DNA from: Bacteroides_D sp963543925
Lineage (GTDB): Bacteria; Bacteroidota; Bacteroidia; Bacteroidales; CAJPTX01
NCBI GenBank assembly: GCA_963543925.1
Contig: CAUUCP010000006.1
Location: 3,957 to 67,956, forward strand
Direction of reading: 5' to 3'
Length of the DNA: 64,000 bases
Both the position numbers and the translations under genes were made by a program. Of the stretch, positions 45,043 through 53,747 are shown one piece after another (position 1 is the stretch's first letter; every line of letters starts with the position of its first letter). The notes beneath the pieces are model-generated. The model saw nothing but the letters and a program-made list of their open reading frames with translations. It did no database searches and was not told where the DNA came from.

Positions 45043-48000
45043 ATGAGTGAGGAAATATTAAAAGCGCTAATGCAACTTTTTGCCATTATTGCCAAGCAGG
45101 ACGAAGGGCTGGGCGATAGTGAGCGGGAGTATGTAGAGGTGTTCCTCAAACAACAGATTAGCGCAGAAGCGGTAGCGGAGTATCTCGCGTTGTTTGATGG
45201 TTATGTCAATGACGATAAGGGGGGGAATAGTAAACTTACCTCGGTGAGGGATTCTGTACGAATTCTCGGAATCTGCAAAAAAATCAATAAGACCTTGACG
45301 CAGAAGCAGAAGGTGGTCGTGTTGGTACGTTTGTTTGAACTTGTGAGTGTTGAGGGCAAGTTTAGTGAACAACGAATGGCGATTATCAATACTGTCTCTG
45401 AAGTCTTTAAAGTAGAGCCCGAGGAGTTTGAGGATATTGAGGCTTTTGTCTTAAGCAAGGAGTTGACGGCTCTTACCCGTTCCACGATATTGCTCATTCA
45501 TGCTGCCAAACACGAGACTCATAGTGATGAGGAAGGTGCGGTGTGTAAAGAAATTCATGTAGAGTCGCTGGATAGACCACTTGCCATTTTGCGTATCCGT
45601 TCGGAGGATCTTTATTTTCTCCGTTATGTCGGGAGTGAAGATCTCTATCTCAATGGTTTACCGATTCATAATCGAAGGATTTACCTCTTCGCCAGTGGAA
45701 GTAGTATAAAGCTACCTAAGGGGAAGCCGATTTATTATACCGATGTCGTTTCCCACTTCATGGCAGATCTTAGCCTGACGCCGATCTCGTACGTGGTGGA
45801 TGATATCTCCTATAAGTTTCCAAATGGTGCTCTAGGTCTTCGGAATATCTCTTTCTCGGAAGAACATGGTCGTCTCGTTGGTATTATGGGGGCGAGCGGA
45901 GCAGGGAAGACTACGCTATTGAATGTTTTGTCTGGCTCGTCTATGCCGTCTGGGGGGCAGGTCAGGATCAATGGACTTGATTTGTACAAGGATGCGGATA
46001 GGCTCGAAGGAACTATCGGGGTAATTCCACAAGACGACCTCTTGATAGAGGAATTGACGGTATTCCAGAATTTGTATTACAGTGCGAAGCTTTGCTTTCG
46101 GGATAAAGAAGAGAAGGAACTTTGCGAGCTTGTAGATAAAACATTGGCAAGTCTTGGGCTTCTAGAGCGTAAGGATTTGAAGGTAGGTTCGCCTCTCAAT
46201 AAGATGATCTCTGGGGGGCAGCGTAAACGTTTGAATATCGCCTTGGAGTTGATTCGAGAACCATCGATCCTCTTTGTCGATGAACCAACTTCGGGGTTGT
46301 CATCACGAGACTCCGAGAATGTTATGGACTTACTCCGAGAGTTGACTCTGAAGGGGAAACTCATTTTTGTCGTGATACACCAGCCGTCGTCGGAGATCTA
46401 TAAGATGTTTGACGATATGCTTATCTTGGATACGGGCGGTTATCTCGTCTACTGGGGTAATCCTGTAGAAGCCGTGATGTATTTTAAGAAGGCTGATGCG
46501 CAGGTGAATAGCGATGTAGGGGAGTGTCCTACGTGTGGAAATGTTAATCCCGAGTTGATATTCAATATCATCGAGTCGCACGTGGTGGATGAGTTCGGAC
46601 GTTACACCCCTAATCGGAAGGTACAGCCGCAACGCTGGGAAGAGATCTTTCGAGAACAAAAGCCTAAGGTGCACGTGATGGAGGAGTCTGTCCCTCCACC
46701 AAAGTCATTGAATATCCCGTCCAAACTCAAACAGTTCTTGATTTATACTGCACGTGATTTCCGCTCGAAAATTAGCAATACGCAGTATATCGTGTTGAAT
46801 CTGTTGGAGACGCCTGTACTTGCGTTCATCTTGGCGTATGTGATACGGTATATTCCAGATCCGAATTCATCGGTATATATCTTTAGAGAGAATGAGAATA
46901 TCCCGATCTATATTTTTATGTCGCTGATCGTTGCGCTTTTTATTGGGCTTACGGTGAGCGCAGAAGAAATTTTCAAAGACCGGAAGATTCTTAAGCGAGA
47001 GCAGTACCTCAATCTGAGTAGGACATCTTACCTCTTTAGTAAGATCTTTATCCTATTAGTTTTGTCTGCGATACAAACATTGTCGTTTGTCCTGATTGCG
47101 AATAGTATCCTTAGCTTGAGAGGGTTGAATCTTGAATATTGGTTGATTCTTTTCTCTACCTCGGTTTGTGCTAATCTTATAGGGTTAAATATTTCGGCTA
47201 CGTTCAATAGTGCGGTCACTATTTATATTGTTATCCCATTATTGATGATCCCGATGATGGTGCTCTCTGGTGCAATGTTCTCTTTTGAAAAGTTGAACCG
47301 AGCGGTAGGAAGTTTTGACAGAGTCCCCTTAATCGCAGAGTTCATGCCTACGAAGTGGGGGTACGAGTCTCTGGTCGTCTTACAGTTTAAGGATAATGAG
47401 TTCCAGCGTCATTTCTATGAACTAGAGAAGGCTGAGCGAAATGCCAATTACAAGACGGTTTACCTCTTGCCAGAGTTACAGAAGCGAATCGAATTTTGTA
47501 TTGAGAACTGGGATAAGCGCGACTCGCTGGAGATCGAGCTAAAGTTGCGAGATGCGCTAGGGGTTTTGCATCGGAGTTTGAAACGAGAGCATGAGGTGGA
47601 GGCGGCAGAGATACCGTATACCTGTCTCTCTGGCTTGAATTACGATAGTGTGACCGAGGAGGCACTCTACGAAACGGTAGGTTATATAGATCAGTTGCAG
47701 GAAAAGTATGCCAAGATCTTCGGTGAAAAGAATAAGCAGCGGGATGCTATCGTATCTCACTTGATAACGACCAATCCTCAATTGTACGAGGCTAAGCGTG
47801 CTGCTTATCATAATGAAAGTGTGGCGGATCTTGCTCAGAAGGTATTTGAAAAAAATAAGATTCTTCAATTCAAGGATCAGTTGGTACAACAGTATGATCC
47901 TGTCTATCGAGACCCGATCCCTACTTCTGCTTTTGATATCGGATCGCACTTTCTTGCTCCTCGAAAGCATTTTATGGGACATTATTTCGATACCTATTGG

Positions 48001-48117
48001 TTCGATTTGGTCATCCTTTGGCTAATGAGTGCTTTCCTGTACTTGTCTCTACATTTCGAACTGTTAAGACGTATAGGCACTCTTTTTGCCTTTATACAGC
48101 GCTTGGTGAAACGATAA
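45043..48117 (+). CDS. ABCG-like ABC transporter with TerB-like and FHA-like N-terminal parts
   Basis: 1024 residues. The first 160 are helical and acidic, like TerB-type domains (AIIAKQDEGLGDSEREYVEVFL, LVSVEGKFSEQRMAIIN). A short beta-rich block (about 175-250; EDLYLNGLPIHNRRIYLFASGSSIK) resembles an FHA or related phosphopeptide-binding fold. The ATPase follows: GASGAGKTTLLNVL (about 281-294), ISGGQRKRLNIAL, LFVDEPTSGLSS. The C-terminal membrane domain has six helices split by a long charged insertion (about 780-960). This is the half-size ABCG order (ATPase before membrane). Substrate unknown. An FHA-like part would fit reading of a phosphothreonine, but that is inference. Confidence 0.85.
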   Translation: MSEEILKALMQLFAIIAKQDEGLGDSEREYVEVFLKQQISAEAVAEYLALFDGYVNDDKGGNSKLTSVRDSVRILGICKKINKTLTQKQKVVVLVRLFELVSVEGKFSEQRMAIINTVSEVFKVEPEEFEDIEAFVLSKELTALTRSTILLIHAAKHETHSDEEGAVCKEIHVESLDRPLAILRIRSEDLYFLRYVGSEDLYLNGLPIHNRRIYLFASGSSIKLPKGKPIYYTDVVSHFMADLSLTPISYVVDDISYKFPNGALGLRNISFSEEHGRLVGIMGASGAGKTTLLNVLSGSSMPSGGQVRINGLDLYKDADRLEGTIGVIPQDDLLIEELTVFQNLYYSAKLCFRDKEEKELCELVDKTLASLGLLERKDLKVGSPLNKMISGGQRKRLNIALELIREPSILFVDEPTSGLSSRDSENVMDLLRELTLKGKLIFVVIHQPSSEIYKMFDDMLILDTGGYLVYWGNPVEAVMYFKKADAQVNSDVGECPTCGNVNPELIFNIIESHVVDEFGRYTPNRKVQPQRWEEIFREQKPKVHVMEESVPPPKSLNIPSKLKQFLIYTARDFRSKISNTQYIVLNLLETPVLAFILAYVIRYIPDPNSSVYIFRENENIPIYIFMSLIVALFIGLTVSAEEIFKDRKILKREQYLNLSRTSYLFSKIFILLVLSAIQTLSFVLIANSILSLRGLNLEYWLILFSTSVCANLIGLNISATFNSAVTIYIVIPLLMIPMMVLSGAMFSFEKLNRAVGSFDRVPLIAEFMPTKWGYESLVVLQFKDNEFQRHFYELEKAERNANYKTVYLLPELQKRIEFCIENWDKRDSLEIELKLRDALGVLHRSLKREHEVEAAEIPYTCLSGLNYDSVTEEALYETVGYIDQLQEKYAKIFGEKNKQRDAIVSHLITTNPQLYEAKRAAYHNESVADLAQKVFEKNKILQFKDQLVQQYDPVYRDPIPTSAFDIGSHFLAPRKHFMGHYFDTYWFDLVILWLMSAFLYLSLHFELLRRIGTLFAFIQRLVKR

Positions 48118-48170
48118 ATAAGTCTAGGGAATTGTCTCATCTACCTAGCAGTCTAAATAGATTTTACACT

Positions 48171-49097
48171 ATGAGAGTAGAAAGGGTTATGCTGATGGCT
48201 TTCGTACTAGCAGGTTTCCTGCTGGGGGGATGCCAGTGTTCGAGAACGGGACCAGATGTCTCACAAGAGTTTAATATTCCTGATTCTCTAAAAGACCAAC
48301 CAGAAGTGGAATTGTCGGAAACGGTGACAGAAAAGATGGTGGAGAATATCTCTTCGCCAGTAGAGACCGCCGCCTTAATAAAGAGGCTTAAAGTGCCCTT
48401 TAATAAAGATTTTTTGATTTCCACGGATGTCGCAGACCACTTGAATACGAACTTTGAGAAGGCGCTTGGATTGGGGCTTTACGGGACGGACTTGGGGTAT
48501 TTGAACATGTATGAGAAGACGTCTTCTGTCTTGAATTACATCTCTTCTGTGAAATCGTTGGCGGATGGAATACAGGTCGGGCAATTCTTTGATTTCTCGA
48601 CGCTTAAGCGTCTTGCTTCTAACAATGAGAATTTAGACTCCTTGATCTTTATTTCACAACAAAGCTATAATAAGATAGATCGTTATCTTCGTTCTACGAA
48701 CCGTGCTTCGCTGAGTGTGGTGATTATTACGGGGGTATGGATTGAGGGGATGTATCTCTCTACGAGGGTGTCGCAGATTACTAAGAATCGTCGAATGGAG
48801 GAAAGTGTAGCTGATCAGAAGGTCGTGTTAGCAACACTGATCCCGATTCTTCGCGTGTATGAACGAGACCAAGATATCAAAGCCCTTGCAGATCGCTTGG
48901 AAAAATTGCGTGTTTACTACGATGATATCCGGATTACCTATGAACAAGGAACGCCTGAAACGAAAGTCGTAGATGGAAAGTTGGTGGTAGAACAAAAGGA
49001 TAAGCAAATTGTAGATTACACACCAGAACTTATGCAGCAGTTGATGAGCGAGATTGTTGCCATTCGAACCGAACTAATAACTTACAAGGGTAACTAA
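48171..49097 (+). CDS. Putative lipoprotein of the Sia-like cluster
   Basis: 308 residues. Lipoprotein signal with lipobox LLGGC at about residues 17-21, followed by an entirely helical protein (VETAALIKRLKVPFNKDFLISTDV, SVVIITGVWIEGMYLSTRVSQI, ALADRLEKLRVYYDDIRITYEQG). No domain recognised. ATG 48171 is used because the signal begins there; the frame is open to 47997 inside the transporter gene. Position directly after the ABC transporter suggests an envelope partner. Confidence 0.8.
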   Translation: MRVERVMLMAFVLAGFLLGGCQCSRTGPDVSQEFNIPDSLKDQPEVELSETVTEKMVENISSPVETAALIKRLKVPFNKDFLISTDVADHLNTNFEKALGLGLYGTDLGYLNMYEKTSSVLNYISSVKSLADGIQVGQFFDFSTLKRLASNNENLDSLIFISQQSYNKIDRYLRSTNRASLSVVIITGVWIEGMYLSTRVSQITKNRRMEESVADQKVVLATLIPILRVYERDQDIKALADRLEKLRVYYDDIRITYEQGTPETKVVDGKLVVEQKDKQIVDYTPELMQQLMSEIVAIRTELITYKGN

Positions 49098-49101
49098 CAT
49101 T

Positions 49102-49545
49102 ATGAAACGCGTTCTATTAGTGGCAATCGTGCTACTCTCTTTAATATTTGCACCAGGGTTGGCTTTCGGACAATCAGAAGACGAGCTTTTGGATATTTGT
49201 GGTGCTTTGGCGGGGTCAGAGGCTACCTATCTTCGGGATTTCAAGATCCGTTTGGATGCAGCTGATCCAGCTCCTATTCAGCGTTATCCAGTGGTTTTGA
49301 AAAAGGGAAATCGCTATCGTTTTTCTATTGCTAGTTCCAAGGATTTGGAAGGTATTATGAAGTTAGAACTTTTTGATAGCAACCGACTCATGGCGACGAC
49401 AAACAATCCCGCTACGGGGGCAGATTACCCGAGTTTCGATTATATCTGTACTAAGACAGGAGCTTATCACCTTTTCTTCTCATTTAAGGATGGAAAGAGT
49501 GGTATGGGGGTTGGTGTTCTTTCGCTTTTAGACGGCGAGAATTGA
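49102..49545 (+). CDS. Secreted beta-rich hypothetical protein
   Basis: 147 residues. Signal peptide MKRVLLVAIVLLSLIFAPGL cut after AFG, mature protein about 122 residues. The pattern VVLKKGNRYRFSIASSKDLEGIMKLELFD with a terminal KTGAYHLFFSFKDG resembles the beta-sandwich of pre-peptidase C-terminal type domains, a weak likeness. Last gene of the cluster, 4 bases after the lipoprotein gene, followed by a terminator. Confidence 0.78.
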   Translation: MKRVLLVAIVLLSLIFAPGLAFGQSEDELLDICGALAGSEATYLRDFKIRLDAADPAPIQRYPVVLKKGNRYRFSIASSKDLEGIMKLELFDSNRLMATTNNPATGADYPSFDYICTKTGAYHLFFSFKDGKSGMGVGVLSLLDGEN

Positions 49546-49570
49546 CCTTGATTTTTATTATTCTACTCCA

Positions 49571-49600
49571 AGCCCTCCGCTTTTAGCGGGGGGCTTTTTT
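49571..49600 (+). terminator. Terminator at the end of the Sia-like cluster
   Basis: AGCCCTCCGCT-TTT-AGCGGGGGGCT hairpin with six T after it. It closes the 13-kb run of same-strand genes. Confidence 0.9.
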
Positions 49601-49823
49601 GTGGCTTGTTACGCCGTTACAATAAGCGAGTTGCGAACGATATGCTATTTAGATAGGATGGGAACATTGCGCAAACACCTCGTATCTTCCCACCCCTCTT
49701 TTGGAGTCATTTTTTTTGAAAAATAGACTAGCCCACTAAGAAAAGCTCCTCCTTTTGTGGAGGTTTCTACCTCTCATGAGACCTTTTTCGTAGCTTTTTT
49801 CCAAAAAAGGCACAATATGCTCA

Positions 49824-50905
49824 TTAAATATCTAGCGGAATACGTAGCATCCGTTTCATGTTGTAAGCTAAAGCCTCTAAAATCCCCTGTGTATGTGTGC
49901 GTTCCACACCAACATAACGTGCTCTCCCGCCACCAAACCCTCCACAAAGTAAAGTTGAATACCGCCCGACGTGTGCTCTACAAAACAGCGACGCTTACTA
50001 ATGGCACGATTCCGAATACGTTCCCTTTTAGAAAATTCCTTCCCTTTCACCTTACGACGCATAATCCCATCTCGTAACTTATGTTCTTTCAAACAATTCC
50101 GATTAGAAGCACTATCATACCCCTTGTCTGCCAGAACGCGTGTCCCCGCGGGAAGTGAGACTTTTTCTAGCAATTTGGGGAATTCTTTGGTATCACTCTG
50201 ATTGGCTGGTGTCGTGTTCAGAGCCACCACAAGTCCTCGTTTGTCCGTAAGCACGTGATGCTTATAACCGAAATAATGCTTATTTCCCTTTTTCACGAAG
50301 CGTGCTTCATGATCGATTCCAGAATCGGTGTAACGAAGCTGTTGATAATAGTCACTCTCTTGTTGCTTTTGCGCCTCCGAGCGTTCATCTTCGCGATCTC
50401 CTGCTATTTCTAAAACTTTGGGACAATGGGGTTTACGAGGTGAATTAACAATCGTCGCATCGACTAATGCGTCTGCTTTGATTTGCAAAATGCCGTGCTC
50501 CGCGAGCTGTCTATTTAAGGCATCGAGAAGTTCGTCCCAAAGCTTTAACTGGCTGAGCTCGTTTCGGAAACGACAAATGGTGCTATGATCAGGAGCAGGA
50601 GCGCTTAAATCGAGCTCTATGAAAGTACTGAATAGGAAAGAGTCGTTGATGCGCTCTTCAGCTTGATAATCACTCAGATGATACCACTCTTCCAAGAGTA
50701 GAATCTTGAATAGCAAGATGGGGTCGTAGGCGGGATTCCCAATGGCGTTTTTATTCTTTTTGTAGCGTTTGGTGATCGTTTTTCGGAGCTTATCCCAATC
50801 GACGCTCTTGTCTATTTTATAAAGGAAGTGGTGCGCGAGTTTCTCTCGTCTTTTTTGTGTGCATATTTCCACAAATCCTATTTCTTTCGCTGACTTTGCC
50901 TTCAT
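49824..50905 (-). pseudogene. IS5-like transposase, frameshifted near the C-terminus
   Basis: IS5-family DDE transposase. The intact part has the N-terminal helix-turn-helix region (YDPILLFKILLLEEWYHLSDYQAEERI), PDHSTICRFRNEL, ALVDATIVNSPRK (first Asp) and LADKGYDSASNRNCL (second Asp). The main frame stops at 49877 with a non-homologous tail; in the minus-strand frame one base back, the expected end GGGRARYVGVERTHTQGILE and ALAYNMKRML continue to a TAA at 49824. Loss of one G in TTTGGTGGA (now TTTGTGGA, about 49945) would explain it. Terminal inverted repeats could not be placed with confidence, so only the gene is given. Confidence 0.85.
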
Positions 50906-50932
50906 CTTAGCGCCTTTAATTATAGCGCTAAG
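50906..50932 (-). promoter_or_regulatory. Hairpin in the transposase leader
   Basis: CTTAGCGC (50906-50913) and GCGCTAAG (50925-50932) form a perfect 8-base inverted repeat directly in front of the transposase ATG, where the ribosome-binding site should be. Such structures limit transposase translation in other insertion sequences. A second palindrome ACGGTATTTACCGT lies at 50955-50968. Confidence 0.55.
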
Positions 50933-51066
50933 TTACTAAAAATCATTGACATAAACGGTATTTACCGTGCAATAATCCCAGCGGGGGCTATTGGGCGAGG
51001 CGCAGCTAGTTGTGATTTGTAAGAGATTGATAAGGAGAGACTTTGTTCGTAAAATGGTATAAGGTT

Positions 51067-51714
51067 ATGAGAAGTTTTGGACGTCTTTGGGTTATGGTGA
51101 TGTGTATCATCATTGCGTTGTCTGCCTGTACAGATGATAAGCAGATTGAGAAGGTTAGAAAAGCAAAGAAAGAGCTAGAGCAAATTGAGGCACAAAAGCG
51201 GCAGGAAGAGGAGAAGAAAAAGGAAGAAGAGCGTAAGAAGCGTGAAGAAGAAGAGAAGAAGCAGAAGGAAGAGCGTAAGAAAAAAGAAGAAGAGGAACGT
51301 AAGAAGCGTGAGGAAGAAGAACAGAAGAAAAAAGAAGAGGAAGAACGCAAGAAGCGCGAAGAAGAAGACAAGAAGAAAGAAGAAGAGGCGAAGTTTAAAG
51401 TTCTAGAAGGGGTATACTCTGGAAAACGGACGTCTACAAGTAAGTACCCGATGGATGAGGTCTTTAATGTAAAGATTGGCTATTCAAAAGAGGATAAGGA
51501 GTGGAATGTTACTTTCTCGTCGGTTGAGATTGAGAAGACTGCAGCCTTAATTACCCAAGAGGAGGATAAACTGATTTTTTATGTGGAGTGGCGGTATAAT
51601 TATCGTGATTATTCTGCAACCCTTCTCTTTACACCGTCCTTGAAAAAATTGAAAATTACAGTGATGTGTAGTGATTCCTATTACAGCTGGACTTACGAAG
51701 GTACAAAACAGTAA
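51067..51714 (+). CDS. Lipoprotein with long Glu/Lys/Arg single-helix stalk (paralogue 1)
   Basis: 215 residues. Lipoprotein signal with SAC lipobox (Cys21), then about 85 residues of nearly pure Glu, Lys, Arg and Gln (residues 25-108, EEERKKREEE pattern) that favour i to i+4 salt bridges, typical of single stable alpha-helices. The last 105 residues form a beta-rich domain that starts FKVLEGVYSGKRTST and ends YSWTYEGTKQ. The start M-R-S-F-G is chosen because the signal begins there. No known function; the layout suggests a globular head held away from the membrane. Lies right after the IS5 remnant. Confidence 0.8.
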   Translation: MRSFGRLWVMVMCIIIALSACTDDKQIEKVRKAKKELEQIEAQKRQEEEKKKEEERKKREEEEKKQKEERKKKEEEERKKREEEEQKKKEEEERKKREEEDKKKEEEAKFKVLEGVYSGKRTSTSKYPMDEVFNVKIGYSKEDKEWNVTFSSVEIEKTAALITQEEDKLIFYVEWRYNYRDYSATLLFTPSLKKLKITVMCSDSYYSWTYEGTKQ

Positions 51715-51733
51715 CCCCTAACACTTTATCACA

Positions 51734-52303
51734 ATGAGAATTTCTTGTAGTTTTTGGTATATCGTAGTTAGTCTCTTGGTATTATTGGCTTCTTGCGATG
51801 ATAGTAAGAAAGTTGATAGACTCATAGAAAAGGAAAAACAAGAGGCGAGACAAAGAGAAGAGGAGCGTAAGAAGCGTGAAGAAGAAGAGAAGAAGCAGAA
51901 GGAAGAGCGTAAGAAGAAAGAGGAAGAGGAACGCAAGAAGCGCGAAGAAGAACAGAAGAAAAAAGAAGAGGAAGAGGTGAAGTTTAAAGTTCTAGAAGGG
52001 GTATACTCTGGAAAACGGACGTATACAAGAAATCAGTACCAGATAGATGAGGTCTTTAATGTAAAGATTAGCTATCCAGAAGAGGATAAGAAGTGGTATG
52101 TTACTTTCTCGTCGGTTAAGATTGAGCAGACTGCAGCCCTAATTACCCAAGAGGAGGATAAACTGATTTTCTATGTGGAGTGGTATGATCATGGTAAGTA
52201 TTCAGCAACCCTTCTCTTTACACCGTCCTCGAAAAAGTTGAAAATTACAACGACGTGTAGTAGTTCCGATTACAACTGGACTTACGAAGGTACAAAACAG
52301 TAA
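51734..52303 (+). CDS. Lipoprotein with Glu/Lys/Arg single-helix stalk (paralogue 2)
   Basis: 189 residues. Same plan as its upstream neighbour: lipobox ASC (Cys21), charged helix of about 60 residues (25-82) and the same head (FKVLEGVYSGKRTYT ... NWTYEGTKQ). The heads are nearly alike in DNA as well, while the stalk is about 26 residues shorter, as expected from repeat slippage. Twenty bases follow the first copy, so the pair is probably cotranscribed. Confidence 0.8.
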   Translation: MRISCSFWYIVVSLLVLLASCDDSKKVDRLIEKEKQEARQREEERKKREEEEKKQKEERKKKEEEERKKREEEQKKKEEEEVKFKVLEGVYSGKRTYTRNQYQIDEVFNVKISYPEEDKKWYVTFSSVKIEQTAALITQEEDKLIFYVEWYDHGKYSATLLFTPSSKKLKITTTCSSSDYNWTYEGTKQ

Positions 52304-52320
52304 CGTGCAATTTACAATAA

Positions 52321-52602
52321 ATGAGGAGTTTCATACTCCTATTTTGTATCGCCGCTGGTCTCTTGTTCTTGAATGCTTGTAGTGGAGATAAGGAAATAGA
52401 GAAGCTGCGAAAGAATAAAGAAGAGAAAGAACAGAGACAGAATGAGCAGTGGGAGCGCTTACAATCCCTTAATGAGACGAATAGTAGTGACAGTGCTGTC
52501 TTTAGTGCAGATAATGGCATCTCTGTTACATGTAAATATTCTTCGGGTATACTGCTCGTATCATCTACTAAGGGGTGGATATTTGAAGGTTCAAAATCTT
52601 AA
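52321..52602 (+). CDS. Short lipoprotein, degenerate third paralogue
   Basis: 93 residues. Lipobox NAC (Cys20), a short charged stretch of about 30 residues (DKEIEKLRKNKEEKEQRQNEQ) and then only the last part of the head: VTCKYSSGILLVSSTKGWIFEGSKS parallels TTCSSSDYNWTYEGTKQ of the second copy. Most of the head is missing, so it is either a shortened functional protein or a decaying copy. The reading frame is intact. Confidence 0.7.
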   Translation: MRSFILLFCIAAGLLFLNACSGDKEIEKLRKNKEEKEQRQNEQWERLQSLNETNSSDSAVFSADNGISVTCKYSSGILLVSSTKGWIFEGSKS

Positions 52603-52719
52603 CCCCTGTTCATGAGCTAGAAAGTTCATGCCGAACGAAATAATGGAAAGCGTTTTCAAAAAGGACGTTCTAAGATAGGCGTCCCAGCAGGATAATATTA
52701 ACTTAATGCAGGTAGAATA

Positions 52720-53433
52720 ATGAGGTATATCAAATTGGGAGTCTTGGCAGCCTTCGCTGCTGTGTTCATGGGGAGCTGCGCCCCTCGAGTCGTAGAACGG
52801 ATCGTCGAAGTCCCAGCGCCGCAGACGACTAACAATTCGCGTCGTGGTGCAGATGCGATGGAAGGAATGAGTATCGCAGATCAGGTGGAAGCTGAGGAGC
52901 GGCGTCAAGGAGCTGAAAAGTCGGAAGATTTGAAACGAGAGGGATGGAAGATCGACGATCCCTCAAGAACCCTTCGTATGGCGATCTTACAACACCAAAA
53001 AGCTCGGAAAGAAAATCCACGCCTCATAGAAATTGTGGGCAATGCCTCCAATTGCAAGACCCTTAATGTCTGCCAAGCGACAGCGCGTCAGAACGCGCAG
53101 CTCAACTATGTAGAAAATATCTCTGCCAAAATCGAGGGGGGAAGTGTGGGACATATCTTTAGTAAGCAGACGAACGATACCCCAACGGACTCCGAACAAA
53201 CTACAGATCTTTTTAAGCGCAAATTTGGTGAAGAGATCGGACGTGCAATGAAGATCAGCTATGGGGTTTATAAGGAAGAACTCGATCAAGACAAGGGGAT
53301 TCGCTACCAGATTGTCTACCTTATCGATCCAGTCCTAAAAAAGTGTCTAAGAATCACTGCAACTGGGGTGAAAAACGTGGAAATACTGCTTTATAATTTC
53401 CTTAATTCCCTATCCCAAAACAAGCCATGCTAG
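52720..53433 (+). CDS. Putative lipoprotein (LPP20-like), C-terminus encoded by a MITE
   Basis: 237 residues. Signal with lipobox MGSC, then a Pro/Ala/Glu-rich linker and a domain with ATARQNAQLNYVENISAKIEG, a pattern of the LPP20-like lipoprotein group. MITE copy B starts at 53326; the last 36 residues (from about DPVLKKCLR to the end) therefore come from mobile-element sequence and the natural end of the gene is lost or displaced. Possibly still functional as the domain seems nearly complete. Function unknown. Confidence 0.72.
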   Translation: MRYIKLGVLAAFAAVFMGSCAPRVVERIVEVPAPQTTNNSRRGADAMEGMSIADQVEAEERRQGAEKSEDLKREGWKIDDPSRTLRMAILQHQKARKENPRLIEIVGNASNCKTLNVCQATARQNAQLNYVENISAKIEGGSVGHIFSKQTNDTPTDSEQTTDLFKRKFGEEIGRAMKISYGVYKEELDQDKGIRYQIVYLIDPVLKKCLRITATGVKNVEILLYNFLNSLSQNKPC

Positions 53434-53674
53434 GAGTATACCAATGCTACACCGACTCTACACCGACGATACACCGAGGGAATTAGGCAAAATTACCTAC
53501 CCCAAAATAGCCCATATTCTATGCGTATTGCTTTATTCCGTCACTCTATTATTTAGCCTATCGTATAAAAAAGAGCTTTAGGATTTCCTAAGGTGGAGTA
53601 GGCATTATGTGTATAAAGAACTGGCGTTGGGCGGCGAAATAGGCAGCCTCGTACACACTTTTACGGACAATATC
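53326..53674 (+). mobile_element. MITE copy B
   Basis: 349 bases. Left end GATCCAGTCCTAAAAAAGTG, right end ACACACTTTTACGGACAATATC-like inverted copy. Internal CTACACC-type repeats, AATTAGGCAAAATTACCTAC and GGGCGGCGAAATAGGCAGCC match copies A and C. It overlaps the end of the preceding lipoprotein gene and fills the gene-free stretch 53434-53747 before the RND operon, for which no clear TAnnTTTG promoter was found. Confidence 0.85.
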
Positions 53675-53747
53675 ATATTTGCGCTTCGGTATGGTTTTTG
53701 TGCCCACTCTTTATCACTAATATGCGACTAATTCGTAACTTATTGGG

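Noticed and set aside
50946..50978. TTGACA/AATAAT promoter near the transposase
   Set aside because: The spacing is about 20 bases and Bacteroidota promoters do not use this consensus.
49735..50990. Terminal inverted repeats of the IS5-like element
   Set aside because: The best pairing I found (CTAGCCCACTA near 49728 and a likeness in the complement near 50995) agrees at too few positions to support boundaries.
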